From: Argyresthia goedartella
Taxonomy: Eukaryota > Arthropoda > Insecta > Lepidoptera > Argyresthiidae
Assembly: GCA_949825045.1 (NCBI GenBank)
Contig: OX463832.1
Span: 24,174,552 to 24,238,551, forward strand
DNA length: 64,000 bases
Direction: 5' to 3'
Below, piece by piece: positions 42,419 to 54,164 of this stretch. The notes beneath the pieces are model-generated. The model saw nothing but the letters and a program-made list of their open reading frames with translations, ran no database searches and was not told the origin of the DNA. Position 1 is the stretch's first letter, and every line of letters begins with the position of its first letter. The position numbers and the translations under genes were made by a program.

Positions 42419-43640
42419 TGTCGTGTGACGACAAAAACCTAACCAGAACCTAACAGAAAACAACCAGAATAAAATTTAGTAGTAACAGTTTATTAGATAT
42501 TTACAGTGAAGACGATAAAAAAATGATACGAGGATGAGGATGGATGAGATGTGAACAGGTTTTTATAAAATATAGATTAGATATAGAAAAAGATGAAGCG
42601 GAGGACACGGAGAGTAGGTGACCGGTAGGGTGACGAACAGGATGCTGGTCTATTTGTTGGTGAAGATGTTGTCGAGATCGTCGTTGTAGGAACGGTAGCG
42701 GCGTATTTGTAGTTACGGCTCGCAGGATCCCGTTGTAGGAGTGGAACGGTAGCGGGCGTATTTGGAGTTACGGCTCGCAGGATCCCGTTGTAGGAATGGA
42801 AAGGTAGCGGGCGTATTTGTAGTTACGGCTCGCAGTATCCCGTTGTAGGAGTGGCTCGCAGAATCGTGCTTTGAAGGAAACGGCTCGCAGGATCCCGTTG
42901 CTTGAAGGATTGTTTGAAGGTTTGAGGGAGTTTGAAGGCTCGCAGGATCCCGGGGTAGTGCGACCCCGGGATAAGGCCTTTAAGTGGTACTTCTAGTTCA
43001 GAAGCTGACGTGAGACTCCAGAATTTCAGAAATGTTCCGCTTTTATACCCTTTTTGGAGAGTTCTAAAAATTATTTAAATTAAACGTAATTTTTGTGAGT
43101 GGCCAAGAGAGAAAAAGTATTTTTGTAAAAGTATTGCAGCAAACATATCAGACCGCTAACGAGTTTGAATGGGCATTGCCATGACAACCAGATAAACAAA
43201 GACGTCAATCAATGTCAAAGTTTAGTTTCAGGCTCGTAATACGATAAACAACAATAAAACCATGAAGTAAATTACATAACAGCGAAAGGAAAAAGGGTAG
43301 CGCACCAGCGCGCATATATATATATATATATATATATACGAATATATACAAGGTCACCAAAGGTAAGCCCCTTCGCTATCGATTTAGAAGTGCTGATAGC
43401 ATGAAAATGCAAAGCGAAAATGATTTGTTAATGTATTCTTATGGTTTAAAACGTTACAGGGTCCTATGAAAATAAAGGTGATACCCAATATCAGACTATG
43501 CAGCTCAGCAAGAATATAGCTGAAAAGCATGAAAGCATGACAGAGCAAGGTACCCTGAAGGACAAACAAAAAAGACTGATGGTGGAGCTGGAGCTAAGGG
43601 ATAGGAAGCAAGAATAGCATGTAAGTAGCATAACACTACA
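42419..43640 (-). mobile_element. Solo LTR, family S, copy 2
   Basis: 1222 bp in minus orientation with ends TGTCGTGTGACGAC and ATAACACTACA, flanked by CGTT at 42415-42418 and 43641-43644. The minisatellite region 42690-42960 has repeated CTCGCAGGATCCCGTTGTAG units. The TATA-like block TTATACCCTTTTTGG is at 43033. It contains an (AT)n tract at 43314-43338 not found in other copies. Confidence 0.85.
43314..43338. repeat. (AT)n microsatellite
   Basis: Twelve AT units inside solo LTR copy 2. Confidence 0.95.
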
Positions 43641-43644
43641 CGTT

Positions 43645-44215
43645 ACTCACGCGTGAAAAGATCGTTGAAAGACTGTTTACTATTACTGTATTACTAGACT
43701 TACTAAAGAATAAATTATATAACTATCTTCTCTGCCTAGAGTCTGGCTAGACTAAAAAACATCGCAAAGCGCGGCGAATTAAAAAATATTATGCTTGACA
43801 CTAATCAAAAAGTATTATGCTAGTCTATGTTACCGGCAAAATAAAAAATACACGCTTGGTACCCATAAATTTCACCGTGTATGAGTCGTCTGTCTTAATC
43901 TATGGTCTGTGAACACAGCCTTATCTACAAGTATGTACGGAACCCTTGGTGGGCGAGTCCGACTCGCACTTGACCGTTCATTTTTTCATTTAGAAGCCTT
44001 ACTACAGGACCAATTTCGAATTTTCAAAAAATTCAATATATTTTTTGAATCGGTTCGCAAATAGAAATTAAAAATACAACCCAATTGGGGTTTTTTATGT
44101 CTTTTAAAAAGGATCAAAAAAAACTCGAGAGTGTATTTATTTTTAATTTAATTGTGATGTCGGATTTGAGTCTGTCCTGAAGTGCTGAATACTTGAAAGC
44201 TGGTTCCAAGCTTGT
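43645..44215. other. Unassigned, with GTTCCG repeat tail
   Basis: TACGGAACCCTTGGTGGGCG at 43937 with CGACTCGCACTTGACCG marks the 3' end of a GGGTTCCGTACC-type repeat. No gene. Confidence 0.5.
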
Positions 44216-44216
44216 C

Positions 44217-44355
44217 TGGTTAGGTAAGGATAGATTAAGTTAGGTAAGTTTAGAAAGGAAAGAAGGAGTTATTAGGTTACGTTAGGTTAGTGCGTCAAAA
44301 GAAGGTAGATTAGGTAAGGATATGTAAGTTAGGTCAGGATAAGTTAGGATAGGTT
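44217..44355. repeat. Degenerate TTAGGT/AAGG-rich tract
   Basis: Many GTTAGGTAAG, GATAAGTTAGG and GTTACGTTAGGTTAG variants without fixed period. Confidence 0.6.
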
Positions 44356-44359
44356 AAGT

Positions 44360-45800
44360 TAAGTGACGTCCAGCATATTTCCCCTCGATCTCGGCAGCAC
44401 TGGAGCCGGGGCTGACTCTGACATGATGTGCACTAACCACACGTGAAACTCTTCGTTTGCGGTCGACTTCGGCTTCTTGAATCCGTAGTTCTTGAACTTG
44501 CACGCCGCGGGGAACAGGGCTGTCGTCAACACTGGCAATGGTAACACAAAACAGTTTATCTACACACGTATCATAAACCCTCTTTACTGCGTCCAAAAAC
44601 CGCACGTTACGACCAGCATAATGATAAACTTCTTGGTAAAAACTTATTTCTTATCTGAATATTGATCATATGACCATAATGTACGAAAATTTGTCAAATT
44701 ATGACATTCAAATTTCGAACGCCGACGCCCGCCTGCGTGCCGCCCCTAGTTTGTCTGTGAAGTTGGTACTACAGAACAAGCTAAACAACTGCTGAGCAAT
44801 GATCAATGCCACAATGCGGTGGAACATGCGGTTCCTGAACACATTCATATTTTCCTTATTGCACACAAAACTTATAAAAAAACAATAGTTACATGAAAAT
44901 AGTGTACAAAGGCGAGCTTATCTCTAATAAGAGATCTCTTCCAGAAAACCAAGATGAGATGGCAAAGGTTGATTGCTGAGCAAGGGAAGACCTATGCGTA
45001 CTACAATATAAGGAAATAAACAAGTACTAAGTAAATAAAATAAATAATATAATTACTATGATAATATACTAAATACTTATAATAAACTATATATACCAAT
45101 AAATACTTACATGCATAATACCTATAACTCTAAAGGGAGAGGTAATGCTTCTTCTCACGACTTTTAAATATATTCAGAGTTGGACTGTCTCTGATGGTGC
45201 AGGGGAGTGCATTCCACAACCGAATGGCCCGAAGTCTAAGCCCGTGCTCATAGGCCGCGGTGTTATGCTGTGGGGTAGTGAGCATGGAAATAGCACAAGT
45301 TCTCCGAGGCCTGCTGGAAGAATGAAATTTATAACCGTCTCGTAGGAAGGTTGGATAGCGTGGATTCCGTAAAATGTTGTAGAGGAAATAGAGGATGTGA
45401 GAATCCCGGCGAAGACGGATCGGCAGCCATTTCAACTCCCTGCGATGTTGTGAAACATGGTCGTATTTGCGCAGCCCGGAGATAAACCGAATCCCGAGAT
45501 TTCGAAGACGTTCGAGTTTGTTCAGTATATCTTCATTAGCACTGACCTAGCAAACATCAACATAATCGCTGAGGGGTAGATGAAGAGACTGGGCGAGACT
45601 GATTTTGGTATGTCGAGGCAAATAGAACTGAAGTCTCCTGAATGAGTGAAAAGTAGAAAATCAAAGAGAGCTTATAATATGTATGTAGATAAACTAGTGT
45701 ATGTAACTGTACATAATTAGGCATTAAAACTCTCGAGTGATATTATTATATAAACCCACTCTCGATTGTTAATGCCCTCCATTATGTAGCAGTCACATAA
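44360..45800 (-). repeat. Interspersed repeat B, inverted copy split by a LINE
   Basis: 44360-44850 and 45670-45800 together match 9091-9480 in inverted orientation. The joint is at the CTCTCTTTGA/GTGTTCAG position, which is uninterrupted near 9200. This copy extends further at 44360-44560, where a minus frame reads CKFKNYGFKKPKSTANEEFH; its origin is unknown. Confidence 0.8.
44850..45669 (-). pseudogene. LINE family 2 fragment (copy 2)
   Basis: Minus strand: SLAQSLHLPL, NKLERLRNLGIRFISGL, then 45130-45435 KWLPIRLRRDSHILYFLYNI, RLRAIRLWNALPCTIRDSPT. The 3' UTR has GAGATAAGCTCGCCTTTGTA. It is the C-terminal portion downstream of the reverse transcriptase palm and is 5' truncated. Confidence 0.85.
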
Positions 45801-45919
45801 ACTAATATAATAGACATTAAGGTCTAACATAGCGATATTGTGGACATACCGCGGAATTCCGACTATAAACCCAGAATAACATCGAATTTTAAGGGGGTAA
45901 TTTTAAATGGCAACAAATA

Positions 45920-46255
45920 TAATGATCACCAAAATATTTTTTTCCGACCCAAAATGGATAAATGAACACCAAAAGTTGCAAAAAATATCAGGGCAAAATA
46001 CTGCGGTAGCTTAGGTGGAGGGTAAAGGGGGTGAGCGAAGCGAAGCCCCCTTTATTTTTCGTGTTAGGTTGAACATGTAAGAACAACAAAAAATACTTAA
46101 AACATAAACGTACACAAAACATAAAAAGAAGTTTGGTGATCATTTATCCAAACACAATTTGGTGGACATTTATCCATTCTGGCAGTCATTTCGAATTTAT
46201 TGGTAGTGAAATAGGTGCGTTTTTGGTAATCGTTTAAACATAAGCCATTTTAAAT
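45920..46255 (-). repeat. Interspersed repeat A, copy 4 (inverted)
   Basis: The longest and least interrupted copy: GCTTCGCTTCGCTCACCCCC region, AACAACAAAAAATACTTAAA, ACACAATTTGGTGG, AATAGGTGCGTTTTTGG. Noncoding. Confidence 0.8.
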
Positions 46256-46630
46256 CAATACAGCGGCTGAGGTCTAGCTAGCGGTTATCGCTCGTCGGAA
46301 ATAATCAGCGAATAAACCCAGGTGGCCTGGAAACTTTGGGAATTGGATCGCGATTTTGAATTGTAACACTTTATTCAGGTTCAAATCTGGGGGCAACATC
46401 TGACCGAGTCGAGTACAAAAAGAAATAATTTTAATTTGTTCAGAATTATGTCCATTCCTACACCATTCTGTAACACAACTTAACAAACATAACATAGCGT
46501 CACGCCGTTTACCATACGCGGTGGCAGAGGCACAATTGCACCCACTTTTAGCCAGTTATTCGATATTCCATTTGTGACAGGGGGCTAGCCCATCGCCGCA
46601 GCTATGAGGTAATGAAGTTTTCCATCAGCG
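46256..46630. other. Unassigned spacer
   Basis: GGTTATCGCTCG at 46281 recurs at 58418. No gene recognised. Confidence 0.35.
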
Positions 46631-46631
46631 T

Positions 46632-48002
46632 TACCCAAGTATCACAAAGGTTCTGTGTAACAGCATTTTTACAGTACATCTTGGACACATTAGCTGCTAA
46701 AAATTGCTGCTAACAGCATTATATGGGCATATAATGCTGATATAACTCTAATTTGGGCACAAATTACGTGGCACATTGCTGTACAATAGAATTATAATAG
46801 CATTGTATTAGCAATAATAAAGGTAACAGCTACTCCAAGTGCTGAATATTGCCTGAATAACGAAGCACGTGGCACGTATTATAGCTAATGTCTTGCCATT
46901 CTCATACTCATTCGCGAAATTGGAATAAGTGTGGATATCAGAAATGCTGTATCGAAGCTAAAATTAAATTATCAGTGAAATTATGGTAAGCAGAAACGCA
47001 ATTTTTATTTATTCAGTACGAGAGCGTTGAAGTGCTATTATGCGCTGAAATGAAGATGTTTTAGTGGCCATTTTGTGGATAAATAATAAATGTAATACGT
47101 TAATGAAAATTTGGGTTATTTCAATTATGAGTTAAATTTGATCGGGAATGTTACTTTATTGTGAAATATCATACATATTTAGATCAAAATTTTACGTGCT
47201 CTTATAATATCTTAAATATGCTATTTTCAAGTTTTTTTACATATAAATTTTTACATTTAAGCATATTTATTTATTTTGATCTAATTCAGTTCAAGAAGAA
47301 ATTTTCTAAATAAACATAATGTATAAAAGCTAAATACATCTTCACAATAAAACGCATCACGTTATTAAAAAGGCAGATAAACAAGTGGTCAGTTTAACTT
47401 TAAGTTAGTTCTAAACGCTGAATAAATGTCCATGTGTGCGTGGCTTATAATGGTAAATCATAACTCAAAATTCCGACATAAATTCCATTATTCAGCCCAG
47501 GTCTGAATTAAAGGGCACGAGTGTACAGATTTATAGCAGTGCGCTGCTGTCTAACTGCATAAAAGGTCACATTTGGTACAACTTTGGCCTAGATATTAAT
47601 GCTATACGAGTTATGGCGTAAAAGTGGACATTTAAGCAGCATAGAGCATAATATCTTTGTTAATAGACTCCACATCGTGACTGTTCGCGTTAATAGGTTC
47701 TCTCTTAAAATGCAAGTGTTTTAAAGGTACACCTGTGAACCATTATTCATAAAACGGCACTATTTGTGTCCACAAAATGCGTCTTTGAAGCTGATAAGGC
47801 ATAACGCTACTAAAAGCTGAATAACAGCTGATTCTGTGGCGTCTGTGTAGCACTTAATGGAATCGCAGTACAGAGTAATGCATTATATTGGGTCTCGTTA
47901 TTTCTTATGCAGCAGTAAACACTAATAAGTCGTTAAAAGTGCTTAACATCCGATGTGGACCTTGTGTGGAATTATATAATGAAGTTTTGTGCTACTTGGG
48001 TA
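46632..48002. mobile_element. 1.37-kb noncoding element with terminal inverted repeats
   Basis: TACCCAAGTATCACAAAGGT at the left and TTTTGTGCTACTTGGGTA at the right form ~18-bp inverted ends with one mismatch, with TA at each outer edge. The interior is AT-rich without long frames. It holds a subterminal hairpin CAGCATTATAT-GGGC-ATATAATGCTG at 46711-46736. A non-autonomous DNA transposon is likely. Confidence 0.6.
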
Positions 48003-48007
48003 TTACG

Positions 48008-48420
48008 TATCTCATTGGTTGGTCAGCACCGGGATTCGAACCTGAACTGTCTGCGTGAGAAGCAAGCGTGTAGCCCGCTAGAACACGGAGCTTTCACTTC
48101 TGAAACTGTGTATTAAATCCTCGGATTCCGGGCAAGTCCATATTATTACCAAGTACCTATCTCAAGTGCCAAAAATACCTCTGCTTAATCCAATCACTGC
48201 TTATTTAACATAACATTTCTACCGGCTGTTTCGAGTATGGAGCGACATTTTTTGTGGTTATTTTCTCTTTCTTCTTCTCAACTTTCACTATGAAACCCAT
48301 TTGATCAGAGCAACGTTAGTCTACATTTCCGAGCTTCTGGCCCCACACTAGGATACTCTGTGTCGAGGGAACCAGACACGGCGACGTCACACACAATTAT
48401 TAACAACCAATATCTGCAGA
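48008..48420 (-). mobile_element. tRNA-derived SINE
   Basis: The head is in reverse at 48020-48095 (GGGATTCGAACCTGAACTG is the B-box side). The body contains CTTCTGGCCCCACACTAGGA and ACCAGACACGGCGACGTCAC, the complement of the tail in the SINEs at 2055 and 11045. Confidence 0.75.
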
Positions 48421-48655
48421 TTTTATCTCTTGCCAACCCGATGTGTATCCTTAACCGCCGCCGGCTACTGAAACATTTTAAATGATTAAAAGTACTTACC
48501 TAAAAAAGCTAATATATGAACCTTAACCATATCGGTACGTTCGCGTCACAGCGGCAAGTGCTGTTTAAATAGCGACACTGAAGGAACGTGGGCGCACTCA
48601 GGGGGGAGTGGAAGCCTTTTTAAACGTGCCCCTTATGGAAATAGGGTTCTAGATC
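48421..48655. other. Unassigned spacer
   Basis: No feature seen. Confidence 0.35.
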
Positions 48656-49980
48656 GCCCAAAAGGGCAAATTCGACTCATACCTGAGAGGTCGTCAGCAG
48701 CGCATTAAGTCTGAAGAGACCGAAACTCAATGGTGTGATCTTTCCTCAGGAGTGCCTCAAGGTGGTATTCTCTCTCCTCTTCTTTTTTCAGTCTTCATAA
48801 ACTCCATCTCCGACGTCCTCTCTTCTTGGTATCATCTGTACGCAGATGATCTACAAATTTATCGCCACTTTTCCCCCTGCGATGTAGTTTCATCCGTGGA
48901 GACACTGAATGCTGACCTCGAGAATGTGAAAGACTGGGGCTCATCATACGGGCTGTTAATAAACCCGAATAAATCACAAGCCATGATTTTAGGAACCAGG
49001 CACACTCTTTCCTTGTTACAAAAACCCATTGTTCCCGTATCATATAATGGCATCACAATAGAGTACACAGATAAGGCAAAAAACCTTGGGGTTATTTTTG
49101 ACAACCAGCTGTCTTGGTCTCCACATGTCAGCGAGGTCAGCAGACGGGTCTTTGCGTCTTTTCACTCTCTCAGGCGTCTGCAGGACTTCTTGCCACGGCA
49201 GACCAAAATCACCCTTGCTCAGTCCCTTCTCCTGCCGCTCATCGACTACGCCAATGTCTGTTGGGCGAGTGCGAACGAAGATCTTCTGAACAAACTCGAA
49301 CGACTTCAGAATCTCGGGATTCGGTTTATCTTCGGGCTGAGCAAATTCGACCATGTCTCTCAATTTCGCTAAGAGTTGGGGTGGCTTCCGATTCGTCGTC
49401 GCCGAGACTCCCATATTCTTTTTTATCTTTTCAATATATTGAAAAATCCGCGCTACCCCAGCTACCTTTGAGACCGCTTTGAGTATCTCTGTTCAGGGGA
49501 TCGGCAACGGAGATCTCACACGGTCTCAATCTTAGCCACTCCAAGGCATATGAGCACTACTTCAGGTTGCAGGCGGTCCGACTGTGGAACGCACTTCCTT
49601 GTGCGATAAGAGACAGCCCCAATCTTTTCGCTTTCAAAAACCGGGTAAAAGAGCACTTCCTCTCTCTTTTGTGATAGTTGTAGTATGTATATTATTATTA
49701 TATGTAAACTTTATGTACTGGTTTATGTATGTATTGATACGTATTTAGTAGTTTGGTATATACGAGTGTGTATTTTATTTACCGTATTTTATAGATATGT
49801 AATTTACTTATATGTATTTTATTATTGTTTAGATATTGTGCACTGCCTACCCTTTATTGATAAAATTTCCTGTCATGCCTTAGTTTGCTGGAAGAAATCT
49901 CTTTTTAGAGATAAGCTCGCCTTTGTACATATGTTTTCTCTTAATGTATCTTTTTTAAATAACTGTGTTCAATAAAGAAT
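48656..49980 (+). pseudogene. LINE family 2, longest copy: reverse transcriptase
   Basis: The open frame from about 48668 to 49372 reads KFDSYLRGRQQRIKSEETET, SSGVPQGGILSPLLFSVFIN, YHLYADDLQIYRHFS (catalytic ADD), GLLINPNKSQAMILG, NLGVIFDNQLSWSPHVSEVS, LPLIDYANVCWASANEDLLN. It lacks the endonuclease and the first catalytic Asp region (5' truncated). After TAA at 49370 the C-terminus continues in broken frames (LGWLPIRRRRDSHIL, RAVRLWNALPC-like) to a 3' UTR that ends AATAAAGAATTATGAAAAT. A non-LTR reverse transcriptase distinct from LINE family 1. Confidence 0.9.
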
Positions 49981-51185
49981 TATGAAAATTGCAGGTAGAA
50001 AGCCTTCAGCATATACCGAGGCCATGGCTCACAGTAAAGTCTTAGACAGACAACTGCAAACACAAAGTGGTTGTTTTTAGTCCGTATAGCACACGAGCTG
50101 ATGCCCGCTCAATATGCGGGGACCCGGACATAGCAGGGAGCTCTGACTCCTGGCCATGGCTCATTCCATTTTTTTCCCCTCCAACAAGAAAAAGAAGAAA
50201 AAAAAAATAGGGTTCTAGCCTATATATATTTTCTGGTTTTGAAAAGTGGAGGCAATCTTTTAAGCGTTATTCCTCTACGAGGAATAACGCTTAAAAGATT
50301 CCCTTTTCACTATACGATGCTGTCATTCCCCGAGCGAGAGACATGAAGGCCCAAGATCACACAAAACCAGTGAAGAGAGCTTTGGCTAAAAAAAAAAAAA
50401 ATGTTATTCACAAAGAGATAATCTCGTTTAAATACTATGTCGTTACGCGATTGGATTAATTTGGCTCGATCGTAAAAAATCCTAAACATAGTCTATATTT
50501 AAAAGGAGATTCAATAATTTTAATATAAAACTACTGATTTTTCTCATAATTTTTTTACCTAAATTTTCCTCTTTTAGAGCTACATATTAATCCTTAAAAT
50601 TTATCAATTAGCTTATTTCCGTTTTTCAGTAAATTCGACCAAATTTTTAACGTCTCCGGACGGCCCGATGATATTCCGCGCCGCCCGCTACCCCGCCAGG
50701 AGACGACGGGCGAATGCGGCGCCCCTCACCTCAACAGCCAGAACTGGGCCTTAAAGTCAGTGTTAATGCAATATCAGTCTGCATCCGGGCATCAGGGCAC
50801 ATTCTAAGAACAACATTCGCTATAAAATCGATCGATTTGATCATGAACACGCTCGGGAGACATTTGGCACAAACGCTAGTACGAGTATACACTATCCGTG
50901 TTACCACAAAAAATATCAAACACCATTTTACCTAAAAACAAGCGTCAAATCTCATACGTTTTTGGTTTTAAACAAGTGTTGAACAGTAGTTTATTTTTTT
51001 GTGGTAACGCGAGACTTCCTAAGGCCCTTATACCCTGTATCAATATTATTTTATTATGATAAGAATGAATCTTCGTAAATTTAGTAAGTGTAAACGCGAC
51101 TTATCCGGTGCTCATTCCATACAGATTAGAAATAGTAACACTTCGTAATCCAGAGATGGCGTTGGGAATAATGTCACGAAATTGC
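49981..51185. other. Mostly unassigned stretch
   Basis: 50080-50215 (CGCTCAATATGCGGGGACCC, then A-rich) looks like a retroelement tail. A perfect hairpin lies at 50254-50300. No gene recognised. Confidence 0.4.
50254..50300. repeat. Perfect 22-bp-stem hairpin
   Basis: AATCTTTTAAGCGTTATTCC begins the left arm, the loop is TAC, and the right arm is the exact complement ending AAAGATT. Weaker pairing (TTTTGAAAAGTGG with CCCTTTTCAC) extends outward. Confidence 0.92.
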
Positions 51186-51189
51186 AAAT

Positions 51190-51650
51190 AGGTTAGTTTT
51201 GGGGTTCCGTACCTTTAAAGGAAAATAGAAACCCTTAGAAATCCGTCAGTCCGTGTGTCAAGACCTTTTCATCGGGAACGCGTGGAGGGTTCAAGTTGAA
51301 ATTGATATAAATTACTCAAGTTGGTAGTCCTTTAAAGCTGTGAAAAAATCAAGCTTCTTAGTAACCGCAAATAAACGATACGACCGTTTATGTTGTAAAA
51401 AAGTTGGATTTTCATAGTAATCGCAAGATAACCAAAACCTATAGGGTAATTGACCTAGAATCATGAAATTTGGCACAGAGCAAGATCTTATAGCACAAGT
51501 AAAGGGAAAAATCGGAAAACTGTTATTTTTCACTAATTGTCTATAGCACTGGCCGGATACGCGTTTTTTGATATTGTTTGCAGGCAATGCAACTTTTTCG
51601 GTCACGTGATTTAGGCTTACCTATCATTCAGCCTACTATTCAATCATTCT
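51190..51650 (+). mobile_element. GGGTTCCGTACC-type repeat, copy 3
   Basis: GGGGTTCCGTACCTTTAAAG, GTGTGTCAAGACCTTTTCAT, GGGAACGCGTGGAGGG and CAGGCAATGCAACTTTTTCG match 41820-42260. Confidence 0.78.
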
Positions 51651-51983
51651 GCCTTCCAACCAAGCGATATAGGCCTCAAAGATGTAGTATCTCTGATTAC
51701 GCCGCAACGCTGACATAGATTGTTCTACGTGATCTATCTGTATTAAACTCCATAAACTCAATATACTTTTCACACCATTCGGAAAAGTAAGTTTTGCTCC
51801 ACGACGACGGGAGAGAGCAAAATACTCCTTTTCTGTTTAAGCTACTTTTTGAATTTATTCATTGGCAAGTAGCATTTACGCAATGTGCCACTTTAACACA
51901 GATCTTAATAAAAATAATCGAGTGTAATTTCATCGTAATCGATTAAAAACGAACTTGTTTCAAGTTTTAACTTTAACAACGTT

Positions 51984-53073
51984 TGTCGTGTAGCGACAAG
52001 AACCTAACCAGAACCTAACAAGAAACTACAACCAGGATAAAATTCAGAAATGACAGTTTATTATGTTTATTTTACAATGACTATTTAAAAAAATGATAGG
52101 AGGATGAGGATGAATGAGGTGACACAGGGTTTTTAAAAGATACAGGTATTGATATAAAAAGGGGAGCGGAGGACACGGAGAGTAGGAGGCAGAACCGAGA
52201 GCACGCGGCGGTGCTCTCGGTAGTGGAGAGAAACCTGGAGTAGTGGCGTAGTTGGTGATCCGGAGGTGGTGTAGGAGGTGGCTTGAAGGCAGCAGCACTT
52301 CAAGATGTAGGTGGTTGGAGACGGCAGCACGACGGGGTATAGATGGTTGGAGACGGCAGCACGTCAGGATATAGGTGGTTGGACACGGCAGTAAGGCAGC
52401 AGCAGCAAGCCATATAGGTGGTTGGAGACGGCAGTAAGGCAGCAGCAGCAGACAGTCAGCGACTCAACAGAGGCTCGCAGGATCCCGGGGCAGTGCGGCC
52501 CCGGGATAAAGCCTTTAGGTGATGCTTCTTTTTCAAGAGCTGAAGTGAGACTCCCCAATTTCAGAAATGTTCCGCTCTTATACCCTTTTTGGAGAGTTCT
52601 AAAAATTATTTAAATTAAAAGCAATTTTTGTGAATGGCCAAGAGGGAAAAAGTATTTTTGTAAAAGTATTGAAGTAAACATATCAGACCGCTAATGAGTT
52701 TGAATGGACATTGCCATGACAACCAGATAAACAACGACATCAAAATATGTCAGATTTTGGTTTCAGGCTCGTAATAGAGAAAACATCAAGATATCAATGA
52801 AAATTGGAACAGCTACAGATACATAAAAAGGTAGCGCACCAGCGCGCACGAAGCCCGAGATTGCAGAGTTTCGGAGAAAGCCAAATACAAGGTCACCCAA
52901 CCCCTTCGACATCGATTTAACAGTGCTGATAGTGTGAAAATACGAAGTGAAAATGATTTGTTATTGTGTTCTTATGGTGTAAAACGTTACAGGGTCCTAT
53001 GCAAATAAAGGTGATACGAAATATCCAGCTGTGAGATGACTGGAAAATGGCATGTAAGTAGCATAACACTACA
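51984..53073 (-). mobile_element. Solo LTR, family S, copy 3
   Basis: 1090 bp, ends TGTCGTGTAGCGACAAG and CATAACACTACA, duplication CGTT at 51980-51983 and 53074-53077. It has GGAGACGGCAGCACG/GGTGGTTGGAGACGGCAGTA repeats at 52310-52450 in place of the other copies' minisatellite. The TATA-like region is at 52578-52590. Confidence 0.87.
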
Positions 53074-53077
53074 CGTT

Positions 53078-54160
53078 TTATGAAAACATATGAATTTTTG
53101 GTAAATATTAAAAAAAAAGTCACAAAAAATTATACGTTTTACTGAAATCAAAACCATACCATTGTTATATTCGATTCAATATTTTTTACACATTGGTAAA
53201 ATACTTTACAGTCCGCCATTATAAAAAAAAAGTTTTGTTTTCGCTTCGATTGCTGTAAAAGTGGTGAGAGTATAATCCAAAGTTTAGTTATTTCATTATT
53301 TTTAGAGCATTTAATTTCAATTTTCCTCATAGTTGGTGTGAAAAGTTGTATGTGTCACTCAGGAGCAAAATCGTAAGATCCATCGCTTCACTCTGGATTT
53401 AATGTACCGCCCTCGCCGTAAATACAACATTTTGCTCCCTTGAGACACAAATAACTATTATTGCACGGTAAATCATGAGTAGAAACACATGAACACTATA
53501 ATAATATTACAGTATCTGTGCTTACAGATAGGGTTTGTCCATAACACACCTTGTGAAACAGGCACATAAACTTTCTTATTTCTTTCAAAAGGTGCAGAAG
53601 AGATACCTGAGTGCAGCCCTGTGCCATATCAAAATCAGCTTCCTTGAATCGTACCTATTTAAGTAACAATTACGCCGGAACACGGTGTAAAGATAATTAA
53701 ACAACACATACTTCAATGTATTGAGATAATAACTTATGCAAATAGGTAGGTACAGTGAGAAACTGCGTTATCTGGGCCGCAGATCGGGGGTGTTTTACCG
53801 CAGATTTTAAGGTTGAAGCGTCTGTTGGTCGATGTGTCGGTATGTCTGTCTGTCCGTGACATCCTAGCACCCTTACTGAAATGATTTTAATAAAACATCG
53901 GGTGGAAGTCAACTACCATTTACAGTAAACCGTATTAAAATCCGTCGGGGTTGACTTTGAGTCAACGGGTGTACTTCCCCGCGATGTTTTATTAAAATCA
54001 GTTCAGTAATTAGTCGGTCAAATACTGGACGGATTTTAATGTATTTTTGGTAGTTGGTAGTTCACTACGATGGTTCTTAGATATGTTTTGTTAAAATTGG
54101 TTAATTAGTTCCAAAGTTATCAATGAATAGTGGTCAAACTGGTGGATGTATTTTATTGCC
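53078..54160. other. Unassigned, with an imperfect inverted repeat
   Basis: 53880-54003 folds: TGATTTTAATAAAACATCGG and CCGCGATGTTTTATTAAAAT pair, as do GTCAAC and GTTGAC inside. No gene. Confidence 0.45.
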
Positions 54161-54164
54161 ATTT

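Noticed and set aside
44354..44605. Independent 83-codon minus-strand gene
   Set aside because: It lies wholly in repeat B, whose other copy has no such frame. Kept only as a question about a captured segment.
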